Shown here in pieces: positions 23,362 to 31,782 of a DNA stretch of 64,000 bases. Position 1 is the first letter of the stretch. Each line of letters starts with the position of its first letter. Source of the stretch: Candidatus Latescibacterota bacterium. GTDB lineage: Bacteria; Latescibacterota; UBA2968; UBA8231. The notes beneath the pieces were generated by a model, which had not been told where the DNA came from, made no database searches, and saw only the letters and a program-made list of their open reading frames with translations. The position numbers were made by a program, and so were the translations under genes. The stretch is from contig JAJEFJ010000090.1 of the NCBI GenBank assembly GCA_022820485.1, positions 1-64,000 on the forward strand, given 5' to 3'.

Positions 23362-24171
23362 TCAGCTTGCGGACGCTTGGCCCCCGCGCCGCCGCAGCCA
23401 TTCCACGGTGAACAGAACCAAGACGGCAAACGCGATGAGAAAGGTCGCCACCGCGAGGATGGTCGGGCTGATTTGCTCGCGGATGCCTGCCCACATCTGC
23501 CGCGGGATAGTCCGCTGCTCCAAGCCGCCCATGAACAGCACCACCACGACCTCGTCGAAGGAAGCGGCAAAGGAGAACAGCCCACCCGACGCAACTCCAG
23601 GCGCGATGAGCGGCAACTGCACGCGCCAAAAGCTGCGCAACGGACCTGCACCGAGGCTGGCGGCGGCCCGCATCAAGTTCTGGTCGAAGCCCGACAATGT
23701 GGCGGTTACGGTAATCACCACAAACGGCACCCCGAGCACGGCATGGGCGAGGATTATGCCGAGGTGAGTCTGAGCCAAACCGAGGCTGGAATAAAAGAAG
23801 AACATCCCCACTGCGGCGATAATGACTGGCGTGATCATCGGCGAGATCAACAGCCCCATCACCGCCCGCCGAGCGGGCATGGCTGAATTCGCTAGCCCGA
23901 GGGCCGCTAGGGTGCCAAGCGAGGTCGCCAGCAGCGTCGCCGAGACGCCAATGACTAAGCTGTTGACCAAGGCGCGGGTCCATACGCCGTCTTCAAAGAT
24001 GCTGCGATACCAACGCAGCGAATACGCCTCCGGGTCGAAGCGCAACATACCCTCGGTAAACGTGAAGTACGGCTCCGCGTTAAAGCTGAGCGGTACGATC
24101 ACCAAAATCGGCGCGACCAAGAAGACAAACGCCGCCGTGCAGAACGCGAGATAGACCCACCGCGTAAACAT
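23362..24171 (-). CDS. Polyamine-type ABC transporter permease (PotC-like)
   Basis: A 269-residue inner-membrane permease with six predicted helices. The EAA loop region reads LMRAAASLGAGPLRSFWRVQLP, the coupling motif to the ATPase. ILVIVPLSFNAEPYFTF near the start and ASFDEVVVVLFMGG fit the PotC/YdcV group that imports spermidine, putrescine or related cations. The start is the ATG at 24171, which overlaps the PotB-like stop by one base; the longer open frame to 24795 is only shadow sequence. Last gene of the operon. Confidence 0.9.
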   Translation of the reverse strand: MFTRWVYLAFCTAAFVFLVAPILVIVPLSFNAEPYFTFTEGMLRFDPEAYSLRWYRSIFEDGVWTRALVNSLVIGVSATLLATSLGTLAALGLANSAMPARRAVMGLLISPMITPVIIAAVGMFFFYSSLGLAQTHLGIILAHAVLGVPFVVITVTATLSGFDQNLMRAAASLGAGPLRSFWRVQLPLIAPGVASGGLFSFAASFDEVVVVLFMGGLEQRTIPRQMWAGIREQISPTILAVATFLIAFAVLVLFTVEWLRRRGGQASAS

Positions 24172-25394
24172 CAGCCCAGCCTCATGCGGTCGATGCCCAC
24201 CACGCGGTCGTAGAGCACGTACAGCGCGATGATACCCACGAGCAGGATGGCGGCGAGCGCGGCGGCGAGTCCCCAGTTGAGCGAGGTCTGCATGTGATAG
24301 GCGATCATATTGGAGATGAGCTGACCCTTGCTCCCGCCGACCAGCGCCGGCGTGATGTAGTAGCCAATGGCGAGAATGAACACCATTAGCGATCCAGCGC
24401 CGACGCCGGGCAAGGTCTGCGGCCAATAGACGCGCCAGAACGCCTGAAAGGGCGTCGCGCCGAGCGAGGCCGCGGCCCGGACGTGAGAAGGCGGAATCGA
24501 ACGCATCACCGAGTACAGCGGCAGCACCATAAAGGGCAGCAGCACGTGGGTCATCGCCACAAATGTGCCGGTCATGTTGTATATCATGGCGATGCGGCCA
24601 TCGTCCGCGACCAGTCCGACCGCCACCAGCAAGCTGTTGATTACGCCTTGGGTCTGGAGCAGCACGATCCAAGCCGTTGTCCGCACCAGCAGGGAGGTCC
24701 AAAACGGCACCAACACCAGCAACAACAGCAGATTGGCGCGGCGCGGCGGCGCGTGGGCGATCAGGTGGGCAATCGGGTAGCCAATGGCCAAGCACAGCGC
24801 GGCAATGCCAACGCTAATGGCCAGCGTGCGCCACAAGAGCGGCAGATAGATGCGGCGTTCTTCTGGCTGCCGAGCGATGCTACCATCGGGTTGGCGCATG
24901 AAGTCGAGCGCATTGATATAGTGGCGCAACGTAAACCGCTCCCCAGCACTGCGAATCGCCAACCACACTTCCGGCTCACCCCAAGCGGCATTGATGCCGA
25001 TCATGGTCTCGCGCCAAGAGTCGCCGCTGGCGTTGTGCAGCTTGCGAACACTGCGCGTGACGACGCTGCGCAAGCCGCTTGTGATGCGGTTGACGCGCGT
25101 GGCAATTTGGCCGAGGGTGCGCTCCTCCCGCGCCTGTAGCAACTCGCGCGCGGCCGTTGCGTACACCGGCTCCTCCAAGGCGCTCGTCCCGTCCCATGCG
25201 CGCAGTAAAGCGAGCGTTTCCGGCAACGCATCCGCGACTAGAGGATCGTACGCGCTGCGCACCAGTAAGGTCCCGAGCGGCGCGACAAAGCTCGCTAGGA
25301 CAAAGGCGATCAGCGGTAGGGCCAATCCGATCGCGCGCCGCCGCTGCTGCGCCTGCTGCTTGGACGCGTCTAAACCCGTCTGGGCGTTACGCAT
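24171..25394 (-). CDS. Polyamine-type ABC transporter permease (PotB-like)
   Basis: A 407-residue permease, longer than the usual 280-310. After the first helix (ALPLIAFVLASFVAPLGTLL) comes an extra periplasmic segment of roughly 120 residues (LLQAREERTLGQIATRVNRI, LHNASGDSWRETM), then the remaining helices and the coupling loop HVRAAASLGATPFQAFWRVYWP. The large loop could help recruit a binding protein or the ligand. It pairs with the downstream PotC-like permease and the upstream ATPase. Confidence 0.88.
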   Translation of the reverse strand: MRNAQTGLDASKQQAQQRRRAIGLALPLIAFVLASFVAPLGTLLVRSAYDPLVADALPETLALLRAWDGTSALEEPVYATAARELLQAREERTLGQIATRVNRITSGLRSVVTRSVRKLHNASGDSWRETMIGINAAWGEPEVWLAIRSAGERFTLRHYINALDFMRQPDGSIARQPEERRIYLPLLWRTLAISVGIAALCLAIGYPIAHLIAHAPPRRANLLLLLVLVPFWTSLLVRTTAWIVLLQTQGVINSLLVAVGLVADDGRIAMIYNMTGTFVAMTHVLLPFMVLPLYSVMRSIPPSHVRAAASLGATPFQAFWRVYWPQTLPGVGAGSLMVFILAIGYYITPALVGGSKGQLISNMIAYHMQTSLNWGLAAALAAILLVGIIALYVLYDRVVGIDRMRLG

Positions 25395-25447
25395 CGTCCG
25401 GCCTGTGGGCTAACTCCGCTTCACTTCCCTCAAGCCAAAGGCTAGCA

Positions 25448-25480
25448 CCTGTCATACTGAGCGAAACGAAGTATCTCATT
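25448..25480. repeat. Intergenic member of the dispersed CTGAGCGAA family
   Basis: Contains ACTGAGCGAAACGAAGTATC, close to the tandem units at 33639-33686. It lies in the gap between potA-like and potB-like genes. Confidence 0.55.
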
Positions 25481-25522
25481 TCTAAGGAGCCCGTGCGTAA
25501 CATCGGTTTGTAAACCACGATT

Positions 25523-26641
25523 CTAGTCCTCGTCGTCCGCAGCGTCGGGTTGCAGAGCACGGCAGTCCAGCACGGTCCAGCCGACGCGGATCCGATCTCC
25601 CTCCAACACCCCCCCCTGACCCACGACGTTGGGGATCTTGACGATGAAGCCCGAGTGCCCGCACAGCTTTAAGCGCAGACGTATGTGATCGCCGAGAAAT
25701 GCTATATCCTCGACATCGGCGTCAAACTCGTTGGCGTACGAGTGTTCCCTCTTACTCGGCGATAGCTTCACTCGCTCCGGGCGAACGACGACCGTCGCGG
25801 CAGCCCCCGGCGGGCATTGCCCCAAGCTCACGGCCTTGATGAGCGCATCGCCGACCTCCACTTCGCACACGCCGTCGCCGACCGTGCGCACCACGCCGTT
25901 TAGGCGGTTGTTCTCGCCGATGAAATGGGCTACGAAAGCGCGCTCCGGCTCTTCGTAGAGCACCTCTGGGGAAGCGACCTGCTCGATCGCGCCGCCGCGA
26001 AAGACAGCGACCCGATCCGACATGACCATGGCCTCCTGCTGATCGTGCGTGACATAGACGACCGTTATGCCCAAGGTGCGCTGAATGCGGCGGATTTCGT
26101 ATTGCATCTCCTCGCGCAGGCGGCGGTCGAGTGCGCCGAGCGGCTCGTCCATCAACACCAGTTCCGGGTCGAATACCAAGGCGCGGGCGATCGCCACCCG
26201 CTGTTGCTGACCACCGGATAGCTGTCCTGGGCGGCGATCTTCCAAGCCTTCGAGGCGCACGAGGCGCAGGGTGCGGGCTACCCGCTCCTGTTGCTCGGCT
26301 GGGTCCATGCCCCGCACTTCGAGTGGAAACGCCAAGTTGCCACCGACCGTCATGTGCGGAAAGAGCGCGTAGTTTTGAAATACGACGCCGATGTCGCGCT
26401 TGTGGGGGGGCAAATCGCCGACCGGCACGCCATTGATGCGGATGGTCCCAGCAGCGGGCGTCTCAAATCCAGCGAGCATCATCAAGCAGGTCGTCTTGCC
26501 AGAACCAGACGGCCCGAGCATGGTGAGGAATTCGCCCTTGTGTACCACAAGGTCGAGATCGCGCACGACCCAATTGCGGCCGTCGTAGCTTTTGCTGACG
26601 CCGGAGAATTCGACGTGGGGGGTGCGGTCGGTGCTCACCAC
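25523..26641 (-). CDS. potA: Polyamine-type ABC transporter ATPase (PotA-like)
   Basis: A 372-residue ABC ATPase: Walker A GPSGSGKTT at 43-51, Q-loop VFQNYALFPHMTV, signature LSGGQQQR at 141-148, Walker B LVLMDEP at 161-167 and H-loop VTHDQQEAM. The C-terminal TOBE domain (VVRPERVKLS) is present. It energises the two permeases downstream. It starts directly after the gamma-glutamyltransferase stop. No substrate-binding protein gene occurs in the operon, so the ligand cannot be inferred firmly. Confidence 0.92.
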   Translation of the reverse strand: MVSTDRTPHVEFSGVSKSYDGRNWVVRDLDLVVHKGEFLTMLGPSGSGKTTCLMMLAGFETPAAGTIRINGVPVGDLPPHKRDIGVVFQNYALFPHMTVGGNLAFPLEVRGMDPAEQQERVARTLRLVRLEGLEDRRPGQLSGGQQQRVAIARALVFDPELVLMDEPLGALDRRLREEMQYEIRRIQRTLGITVVYVTHDQQEAMVMSDRVAVFRGGAIEQVASPEVLYEEPERAFVAHFIGENNRLNGVVRTVGDGVCEVEVGDALIKAVSLGQCPPGAAATVVVRPERVKLSPSKREHSYANEFDADVEDIAFLGDHIRLRLKLCGHSGFIVKIPNVVGQGGVLEGDRIRVGWTVLDCRALQPDAADDED

Positions 26642-28276
26642 TTACCAACCGAGGGCATAGCCGTCGCGGCGCGGGTCGGCCCCGCCCATAAAGGAACCCG
26701 TGTCGACATCGACCATGATGCCTTGGCCACCGCCGACCCCGGGGGACCAGTCGCCGAGGAAATTGAACTGATGGCCGCGGCGCTCCAGCTCGGCGAAGAC
26801 CTCGCGGTCAATGCGGTTTTCAACATCGACGACCAAGCCGGGGCTTCCGGTCTTGACGCGGGGGGCCTCAATGGCGGCTTGGACGTTCATCTGGTGATCG
26901 AGGATATTCATAATCATCTGCGGAGTAGTCTGGAGGATGCCATAACTCCCTGGGGTGCCGATGAGCAGGCGCAGCCCGTCGGCGTCCCAAATCTGGGCTG
27001 GGGAGACGCACATCTCGTTTTTCTTGGCCGGACCAATCGCGTTGGGGCTGGTAGGCTCGCGGTCGAACCAGCGCATGAAGTTGTTAAGGGCAATGCCGGT
27101 CTCCGGCACCACCATAGACGAACCAAAAGCACCGCCCAAGCTCTGGGTACAGGCGACGGCATTGCCATCGGCGTCAATGGTGTCGAAGTGGGTCGTGCAT
27201 TCGTTCATCCACGCGCGCGGATCACCCGCTTTGACCTCGCCAGCCGGGCCGCCGGGCACAAGGTGATCGCCCGCGGTAAACTGAGCCTTGTCGCCGATGA
27301 GCGCACGCCGCTCGGCTGCGTACTCCTTCGAGAGCAGACCCGCTGTCGGTGGATCGTCGATGGCCGCGTAGGCAATGCGGTCGGCCATGGCCAGCTTGGT
27401 TGTCTCGATAAAGCGGTGTAAGGTTTCGGTCGTGTTGTGGCCAAGGCCGGCCACGTCAAAGCCCTCCATGATGGCCAGCGTCTCCAAGTACTGAACGGCT
27501 TGGCAGGGCGGCGGCGGCGCAAAGACCTCACAGCCGCGATAATTGATGGAAACGGGATCGACAAATGCCGGGGCAAAGTCGGCGAGGTCTTCTTTGGTAA
27601 TCAGGCCGCCGGTCTCCTCCATATAGCGAACGATGCAGTCGGCAATCGCGCCCTTGTAAAAGACGTCCGCGCCCTCGGCCGCAACTTGGCGGAAGGTCTC
27701 GGCGAGGGCCTTTTGCACCACCACTTCCCCAGGCTCGGGGGCCGCGCCGTCAAGCAGGTAGGTGTCGGCACCGGTCTTGAAGCGGCGCAGGCTTGGGGCC
27801 GCGCCCGCGTAGAAATAGGCGTTCTTGACCGTGAGGGCGTAGCCCTGCTCGCCGTACTCAATGGCTGGAGCGAAGACGCGGGCGGCGTCCATCGAGCCGT
27901 AGCGCTCCAGCGCGGCCAGCCAGCCGCCGCAAGCACCGGGTACCAGTGGCGAGAGGGGGCCAAACCCCTGTTTGTCGTCGCTGTCGTACAGATTCAACGT
28001 AGCCGCGCGCGGGGTAAGGGCGACGTAATCGACGATCTTGTGTTCTTTTTCGCGGGCGCTGTAGATGTGCAGATAGCCGACGCCACCAATGCCCGACATA
28101 TACGGCTCGACCACGTTGAGCGCCGCGGCCGTGGCAATGGCCGCGTCAATGGCATTGCCGCCCTCCATCAGGATGCGCATACCAGCGAGAGAAGCGAGCG
28201 GATGCGCCGAAGCGATCATGCCGCGACGGCCTGTGGCAGTGCTGCGGTGCGTGGTGCCCTTGGAAGAAAAGGCCAT
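26642..28276 (-). CDS. ggt: Gamma-glutamyltransferase
   Basis: A 544-residue Ntn-hydrolase. The autoprocessing site is CTTHFDTIDADGNAVACTQS, with the catalytic Thr at about residue 361; GGNAIDAAIATAAALNVVEP and SGIGGVGY are typical of the large subunit. No clear signal peptide, so a cytosolic enzyme is likely. GGT hydrolyses or transfers the gamma-glutamyl group of glutathione and other gamma-glutamyl amides. The ATG at 28276 has AAGGAG nine bases upstream; the frame start at 28285 abuts that site. The stop touches the potA start, so the enzyme is first in a four-gene operon with the transporter. Confidence 0.92.
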   Translation of the reverse strand: MAFSSKGTTHRSTATGRRGMIASAHPLASLAGMRILMEGGNAIDAAIATAAALNVVEPYMSGIGGVGYLHIYSAREKEHKIVDYVALTPRAATLNLYDSDDKQGFGPLSPLVPGACGGWLAALERYGSMDAARVFAPAIEYGEQGYALTVKNAYFYAGAAPSLRRFKTGADTYLLDGAAPEPGEVVVQKALAETFRQVAAEGADVFYKGAIADCIVRYMEETGGLITKEDLADFAPAFVDPVSINYRGCEVFAPPPPCQAVQYLETLAIMEGFDVAGLGHNTTETLHRFIETTKLAMADRIAYAAIDDPPTAGLLSKEYAAERRALIGDKAQFTAGDHLVPGGPAGEVKAGDPRAWMNECTTHFDTIDADGNAVACTQSLGGAFGSSMVVPETGIALNNFMRWFDREPTSPNAIGPAKKNEMCVSPAQIWDADGLRLLIGTPGSYGILQTTPQMIMNILDHQMNVQAAIEAPRVKTGSPGLVVDVENRIDREVFAELERRGHQFNFLGDWSPGVGGGQGIMVDVDTGSFMGGADPRRDGYALGW

Positions 28277-28363
28277 TGGACGCAACTCCTTGTGATTTGT
28301 AGATTTTGCGACCGCCTAAAATAGGGCGAGCAAATTACAGCGTCAATCGAGGAGCCTACCTAT

Positions 28364-29401
28364 ATGAGCGACAAAACAATAGACCTGCGCAGCGACACGA
28401 TTACCCTGCCGACCGAGGCCATGCGGGAGGCCATGGCCTGCGCCCCATTGGGCGACGATGTGTACGGCGAAGACCCATCGGTCAACCGCCTGCAAGAAGT
28501 GGCCGCCGAAAAAGTGGGCATGGAAGCCGCGCTCTACGTGCCTTCGGGCACGATGGGCAATGCCTGCGCCTTGATGACCCACACCAACTGGGGAGACGAA
28601 GTGCTCTTTGAGGAGCAGGCTCACATGTATTACTGGGAGGCCGGAACCTACGCCTCGCTCGCCGGATTGTCCGCGCGCATCGCTGCTGGCGAGCACGGCG
28701 TCCTCACCGCCGATCAGGTCCGCGAGACGGTCCGCGCCGACAACCCGCACTTCGCCCCGCTCAAGGTCGTCTGCATCGAGAACACCCACAACAACCACGC
28801 TGGCCACGCTTGGTCGGTCGCCGAGGTGGCCGCAGTGAGTGCTGCGTGCCGCGAACACGGGCTGAAACTGCACGTAGATGGAGCGCGCATTTTTAACGCC
28901 GCCATCGCCACCGGGACGACGGTGCCAGAATACACTCAGCACGTTGACTCCGTGATGTTCTGCATCTCCAAGGGGCTGAGCGCGCCGGTCGGCTCGCTGC
29001 TGTGCGGCAGCAGAGATTTTATCGAGCGGGCCTATCGGATGCGCAAGCGGCTCGGCGGTGCCATGCGCCAAGCCGGAATCGTGGCCGCGGCTGGAGTTGT
29101 AGCCTTAGAGCAGATGGTAGATCGGCTAGCCGAGGATCACGCGGTAGCGCGGGAACTGGCCTCTGGGCTGGGAGCAATCAAGGGCGTCGAGGTGATTTTT
29201 CCGCCGCGACCGACCAATATCCTCAAGGTGGATTTTGCGGCCTTGGGTTGGTCGGCTGCCGATCTGGTGGCCAAGTGGAAGGCGCGGAGCGTGTTGTGCA
29301 ATCCGCGTCCGCCACACGGGGCGCGACTGGTGGCGAATCGGCACGTGGAGCTAGCGGACGTCAAGTACGTGGTGGAGGCGACCCGGGAAATGATCGGGTA
29401 G
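28364..29401 (+). CDS. ltaE: Low-specificity L-threonine aldolase
   Basis: A 345-residue PLP enzyme of fold type I. IDLRSDTITLPTEAMREAM is the family N-terminus, HVDGAR (170-175) binds the PLP ring nitrogen, and CISKGLSAPVGS holds the Schiff-base Lys203. It splits L-threonine or allo-threonine to glycine and acetaldehyde. AGGAG lies nine bases before the ATG. It diverges from ggt and is followed nine bases later by the thioredoxin-domain gene. Confidence 0.92.
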   Translation: MSDKTIDLRSDTITLPTEAMREAMACAPLGDDVYGEDPSVNRLQEVAAEKVGMEAALYVPSGTMGNACALMTHTNWGDEVLFEEQAHMYYWEAGTYASLAGLSARIAAGEHGVLTADQVRETVRADNPHFAPLKVVCIENTHNNHAGHAWSVAEVAAVSAACREHGLKLHVDGARIFNAAIATGTTVPEYTQHVDSVMFCISKGLSAPVGSLLCGSRDFIERAYRMRKRLGGAMRQAGIVAAAGVVALEQMVDRLAEDHAVARELASGLGAIKGVEVIFPPRPTNILKVDFAALGWSAADLVAKWKARSVLCNPRPPHGARLVANRHVELADVKYVVEATREMIG

Positions 29402-29409
29402 GGGGCCAC

Positions 29410-31782
29410 TTGGCGCGTCTTTCGTCCATAGCCCGATGCTTGTGGTTCGGGGTCTTTGCCGCGACCCTTGGTGCGGGAACTGCCAGAGGGGATGCGCTCA
29501 AAAACGCGGATGGCTCGTGGAAGTACAGCAATCATCTGGTGGGGGAGACCAGTCCGTATTTATTGCTGCACGCGCACAATCCGGTCGAGTGGTACCCCTG
29601 GGGAGAGGAAGCACTAGCGCGAGCCAAGGCCGAAGATAAGCCGATCTTTTTGTCGGTCGGCTACTCGACCTGCTATTGGTGCCACGTAATGGAGCGGCTG
29701 GTCTTCTCCGATCCCGAGATATCCGAGCAGATGAATGATAGCTTTATCAACATCAAAGTCGATCGCGAGGAACGGCCCGACATTGACCGCATTTACATGC
29801 TGGCGACCCAGCTAACTACCCGGCACGGCGGCTGGCCTAACTCGGTGTTTTTGACGCCAGACCAAGAGCCGTTTTTCGCTGGCACGTACTTTCCGCCCGA
29901 GTCCTTGCCCGGGCGGCCTTCCTTTCCCCAAGTCCTAGATTTTATCCGCCAGCGCTGGCAAGATAAGCGCGAACAGGTGCTCCAAATCGCGGCCCGCTTG
30001 ACCGCGGCCATCCGCGACTTGGAATCCGGGCAACAGATGGCGGCCGTGCCCCCAGATTCTCTGCTAGTAGCGCGGGTGCTAGCCGCTATTCAGGTCCGCT
30101 ACGACGCGATTAACGGCGGCTTCGGCGGCGCGCCCAAGTTTCCCCCGAGCTTGCGCTTGGAGATGCTGATGGCCTCAGCCGAGCGCTTTGCCGATCCCCA
30201 AGTGCAGCGCATCGTTTTGCACTCGCTGGAGCGGATGGCGGCCGGCGGCATCTACGACCAAATCGGCGGCGGCTTTCACCGCTACGCCACAGACGCCGAG
30301 TGGCGCGTGCCGCACTTCGAGAAGATGCTCTACAACCAAGCGCATTTGTCGCGGCTGTACTTGCGCGCGTACGAACTGACGGGAGACGACCGCTGGCGGT
30401 GGGTGGCAGAGGATATTTTTCGCTTTGTCGCGCGGGAGATGACCGGGCCGGAGGGGGCTTTTTACTCGGCCTTAGACGCCGAAACCGAGGCCGAAGAGGG
30501 TAAGTACTACCTGTGGACTGCGAGAGATCTGGAGAACGTGTTGGGGCACGAGATAGAATTGTTCTGGAGCGTCTATGGGTCGGCCTCCGTGCCCGAGGGC
30601 GGGGGGGGCGTCCTCTATGTGAAAACGCCGTCTGCCGAAGCTGAGTTACGGGATCGGATGGAGCCCTTGCGGCAGCGCTTGCTTGCGGCGCGAACCGAGC
30701 GGCTCTATCCCCTCCGCGACGACAAGGTGCTAGCCGCTTGGAACGGGATGATGATCGAGGCGTACGCACGGGGTTTTGCGGTCTTGGGCGATCCTGCATA
30801 TCGCCTTGCAGCCGAGCGGGCGGCTGATTTCGCTCTGGAGTACCTGCGGCGCGAGGACGGGGGCTTGTGGCGGGTCCATCGGCTGGAGATTTCGCGGCAA
30901 GAAGCGTACCTAGACGACTATGCGTTTTTGGCGCGCGGGCTGACGGCATTGTACCGGGCCACCGGCGAGACGCGGTGGTTGCAGGCGGCGCGCGAGCTAA
31001 GCGCCGAGATGGTGGCGCGGTTTTGGGACGCAGAGATCGGGGGATTTTTCTTTACGGAAGCCAGCAACGCACTCATCGTGCGCAGCAAATTCGCCCAAGA
31101 CTCGGCCCTGCCTTCGGGCAACGCAGTGGCTGCTCACGCGCTGCTAGACTTGGCCGAGTTGACGGACCAAGCGCACGGCTCGGCTGAGGCTTCGACGTTG
31201 AGCTCAGCCGAAACGCTCGCCGAAGCCTATCGTAGCCGGGCGGCGCAAATCCTATCCGCTTTTAGTGGGGCCATGTGGGCACAACCTACGGCCTCGGTGC
31301 ATTTGACCGCCGCAGTCGAGCGCCATCTGCAAGCGTCGCTGTCCGCAGCCATGTCAGCGGACACGCCAGCGGATTCGCTGGTCTCCATGCGGGTCGAACT
31401 ACCCGCGCAACAGCCCGTGGCGGGCGAGGCTTTTGCCGTGGCCGTGCATCTAGACATTCGCCCGGGCTGGCACATCAACGCCAACCCGCCCTCGGGCGAC
31501 TTCCTCATTCCCACCTCGCTGACACTCAATGCGGACTGGCCGTTGGACTTTGCCCGCGTGCGCTATCCCACCGGCCGCTCACAGGCTTTTCCGGCTCTAG
31601 CGGAGACGCTCTCGGTGTACGAGGATCAGGTCGCCCTGTGGGCGGATTTGTCGCTGCCTTCAGCAGCGGCTGGGACCTCGGGCCATTTGCGCTTCCTGGT
31701 CCAATATCAGGCCTGCGACGAAGTCCGTTGCCTCCCACCGGCGGAATTGAGCCAGAGCGTGCTGGTGGCCGTCACACCATGA
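29410..31782 (+). CDS. DUF255 thioredoxin-domain protein (YyaL/SSP411-like) with C-terminal DsbD-N-like domain
   Basis: A 790-residue protein. The N-terminal thioredoxin-like domain has SVGYSTCYWCHVM with CYWC at residues 88-91, then an alpha/alpha toroid like N-acylglucosamine epimerases (AAGGIYDQIGGGFHRYATDA, PHFEKMLYNQAHLSRLYLRA). The last 130 residues resemble the DsbD N-terminal domain, with paired cysteines in YQACDEVRCLPP, an unusual addition. A signal peptide (LWFGVFAATLGAGTARG) indicates export. The TTG at 29410 is chosen because AGGGGG precedes it; the frame open to 29002 lies inside ltaE. Residues 593-602, EASTLSSAET, derive from the dispersed repeat. Its stop overlaps the next ATG. 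Confidence 0.82.
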   Translation: MARLSSIARCLWFGVFAATLGAGTARGDALKNADGSWKYSNHLVGETSPYLLLHAHNPVEWYPWGEEALARAKAEDKPIFLSVGYSTCYWCHVMERLVFSDPEISEQMNDSFINIKVDREERPDIDRIYMLATQLTTRHGGWPNSVFLTPDQEPFFAGTYFPPESLPGRPSFPQVLDFIRQRWQDKREQVLQIAARLTAAIRDLESGQQMAAVPPDSLLVARVLAAIQVRYDAINGGFGGAPKFPPSLRLEMLMASAERFADPQVQRIVLHSLERMAAGGIYDQIGGGFHRYATDAEWRVPHFEKMLYNQAHLSRLYLRAYELTGDDRWRWVAEDIFRFVAREMTGPEGAFYSALDAETEAEEGKYYLWTARDLENVLGHEIELFWSVYGSASVPEGGGGVLYVKTPSAEAELRDRMEPLRQRLLAARTERLYPLRDDKVLAAWNGMMIEAYARGFAVLGDPAYRLAAERAADFALEYLRREDGGLWRVHRLEISRQEAYLDDYAFLARGLTALYRATGETRWLQAARELSAEMVARFWDAEIGGFFFTEASNALIVRSKFAQDSALPSGNAVAAHALLDLAELTDQAHGSAEASTLSSAETLAEAYRSRAAQILSAFSGAMWAQPTASVHLTAAVERHLQASLSAAMSADTPADSLVSMRVELPAQQPVAGEAFAVAVHLDIRPGWHINANPPSGDFLIPTSLTLNADWPLDFARVRYPTGRSQAFPALAETLSVYEDQVALWADLSLPSAAAGTSGHLRFLVQYQACDEVRCLPPAELSQSVLVAVTP
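31181..31215. repeat. Dispersed palindromic repeat inside the DUF255 gene
   Basis: Bases 31186-31215 equal 18767-18796 exactly. Here the flanks complete a hairpin: CGGCTGA at 31181-31187 pairs with TCAGCCG at 31204-31210. It is translated in the same frame as at the other site. Confidence 0.85.

Noticed and set aside
24171..24795. N-terminal extension of the PotC-like permease frame
   Set aside because: It overlaps the whole second half of the PotB-like gene, is Arg/Pro-rich and lacks a ribosome site; the TGATG overlap fixes the start at 24171.
26291..27421. 376-residue plus-strand frame opposite ggt and potA
   Set aside because: Complement of two clearly recognised genes, with no ribosome site and no family resemblance.
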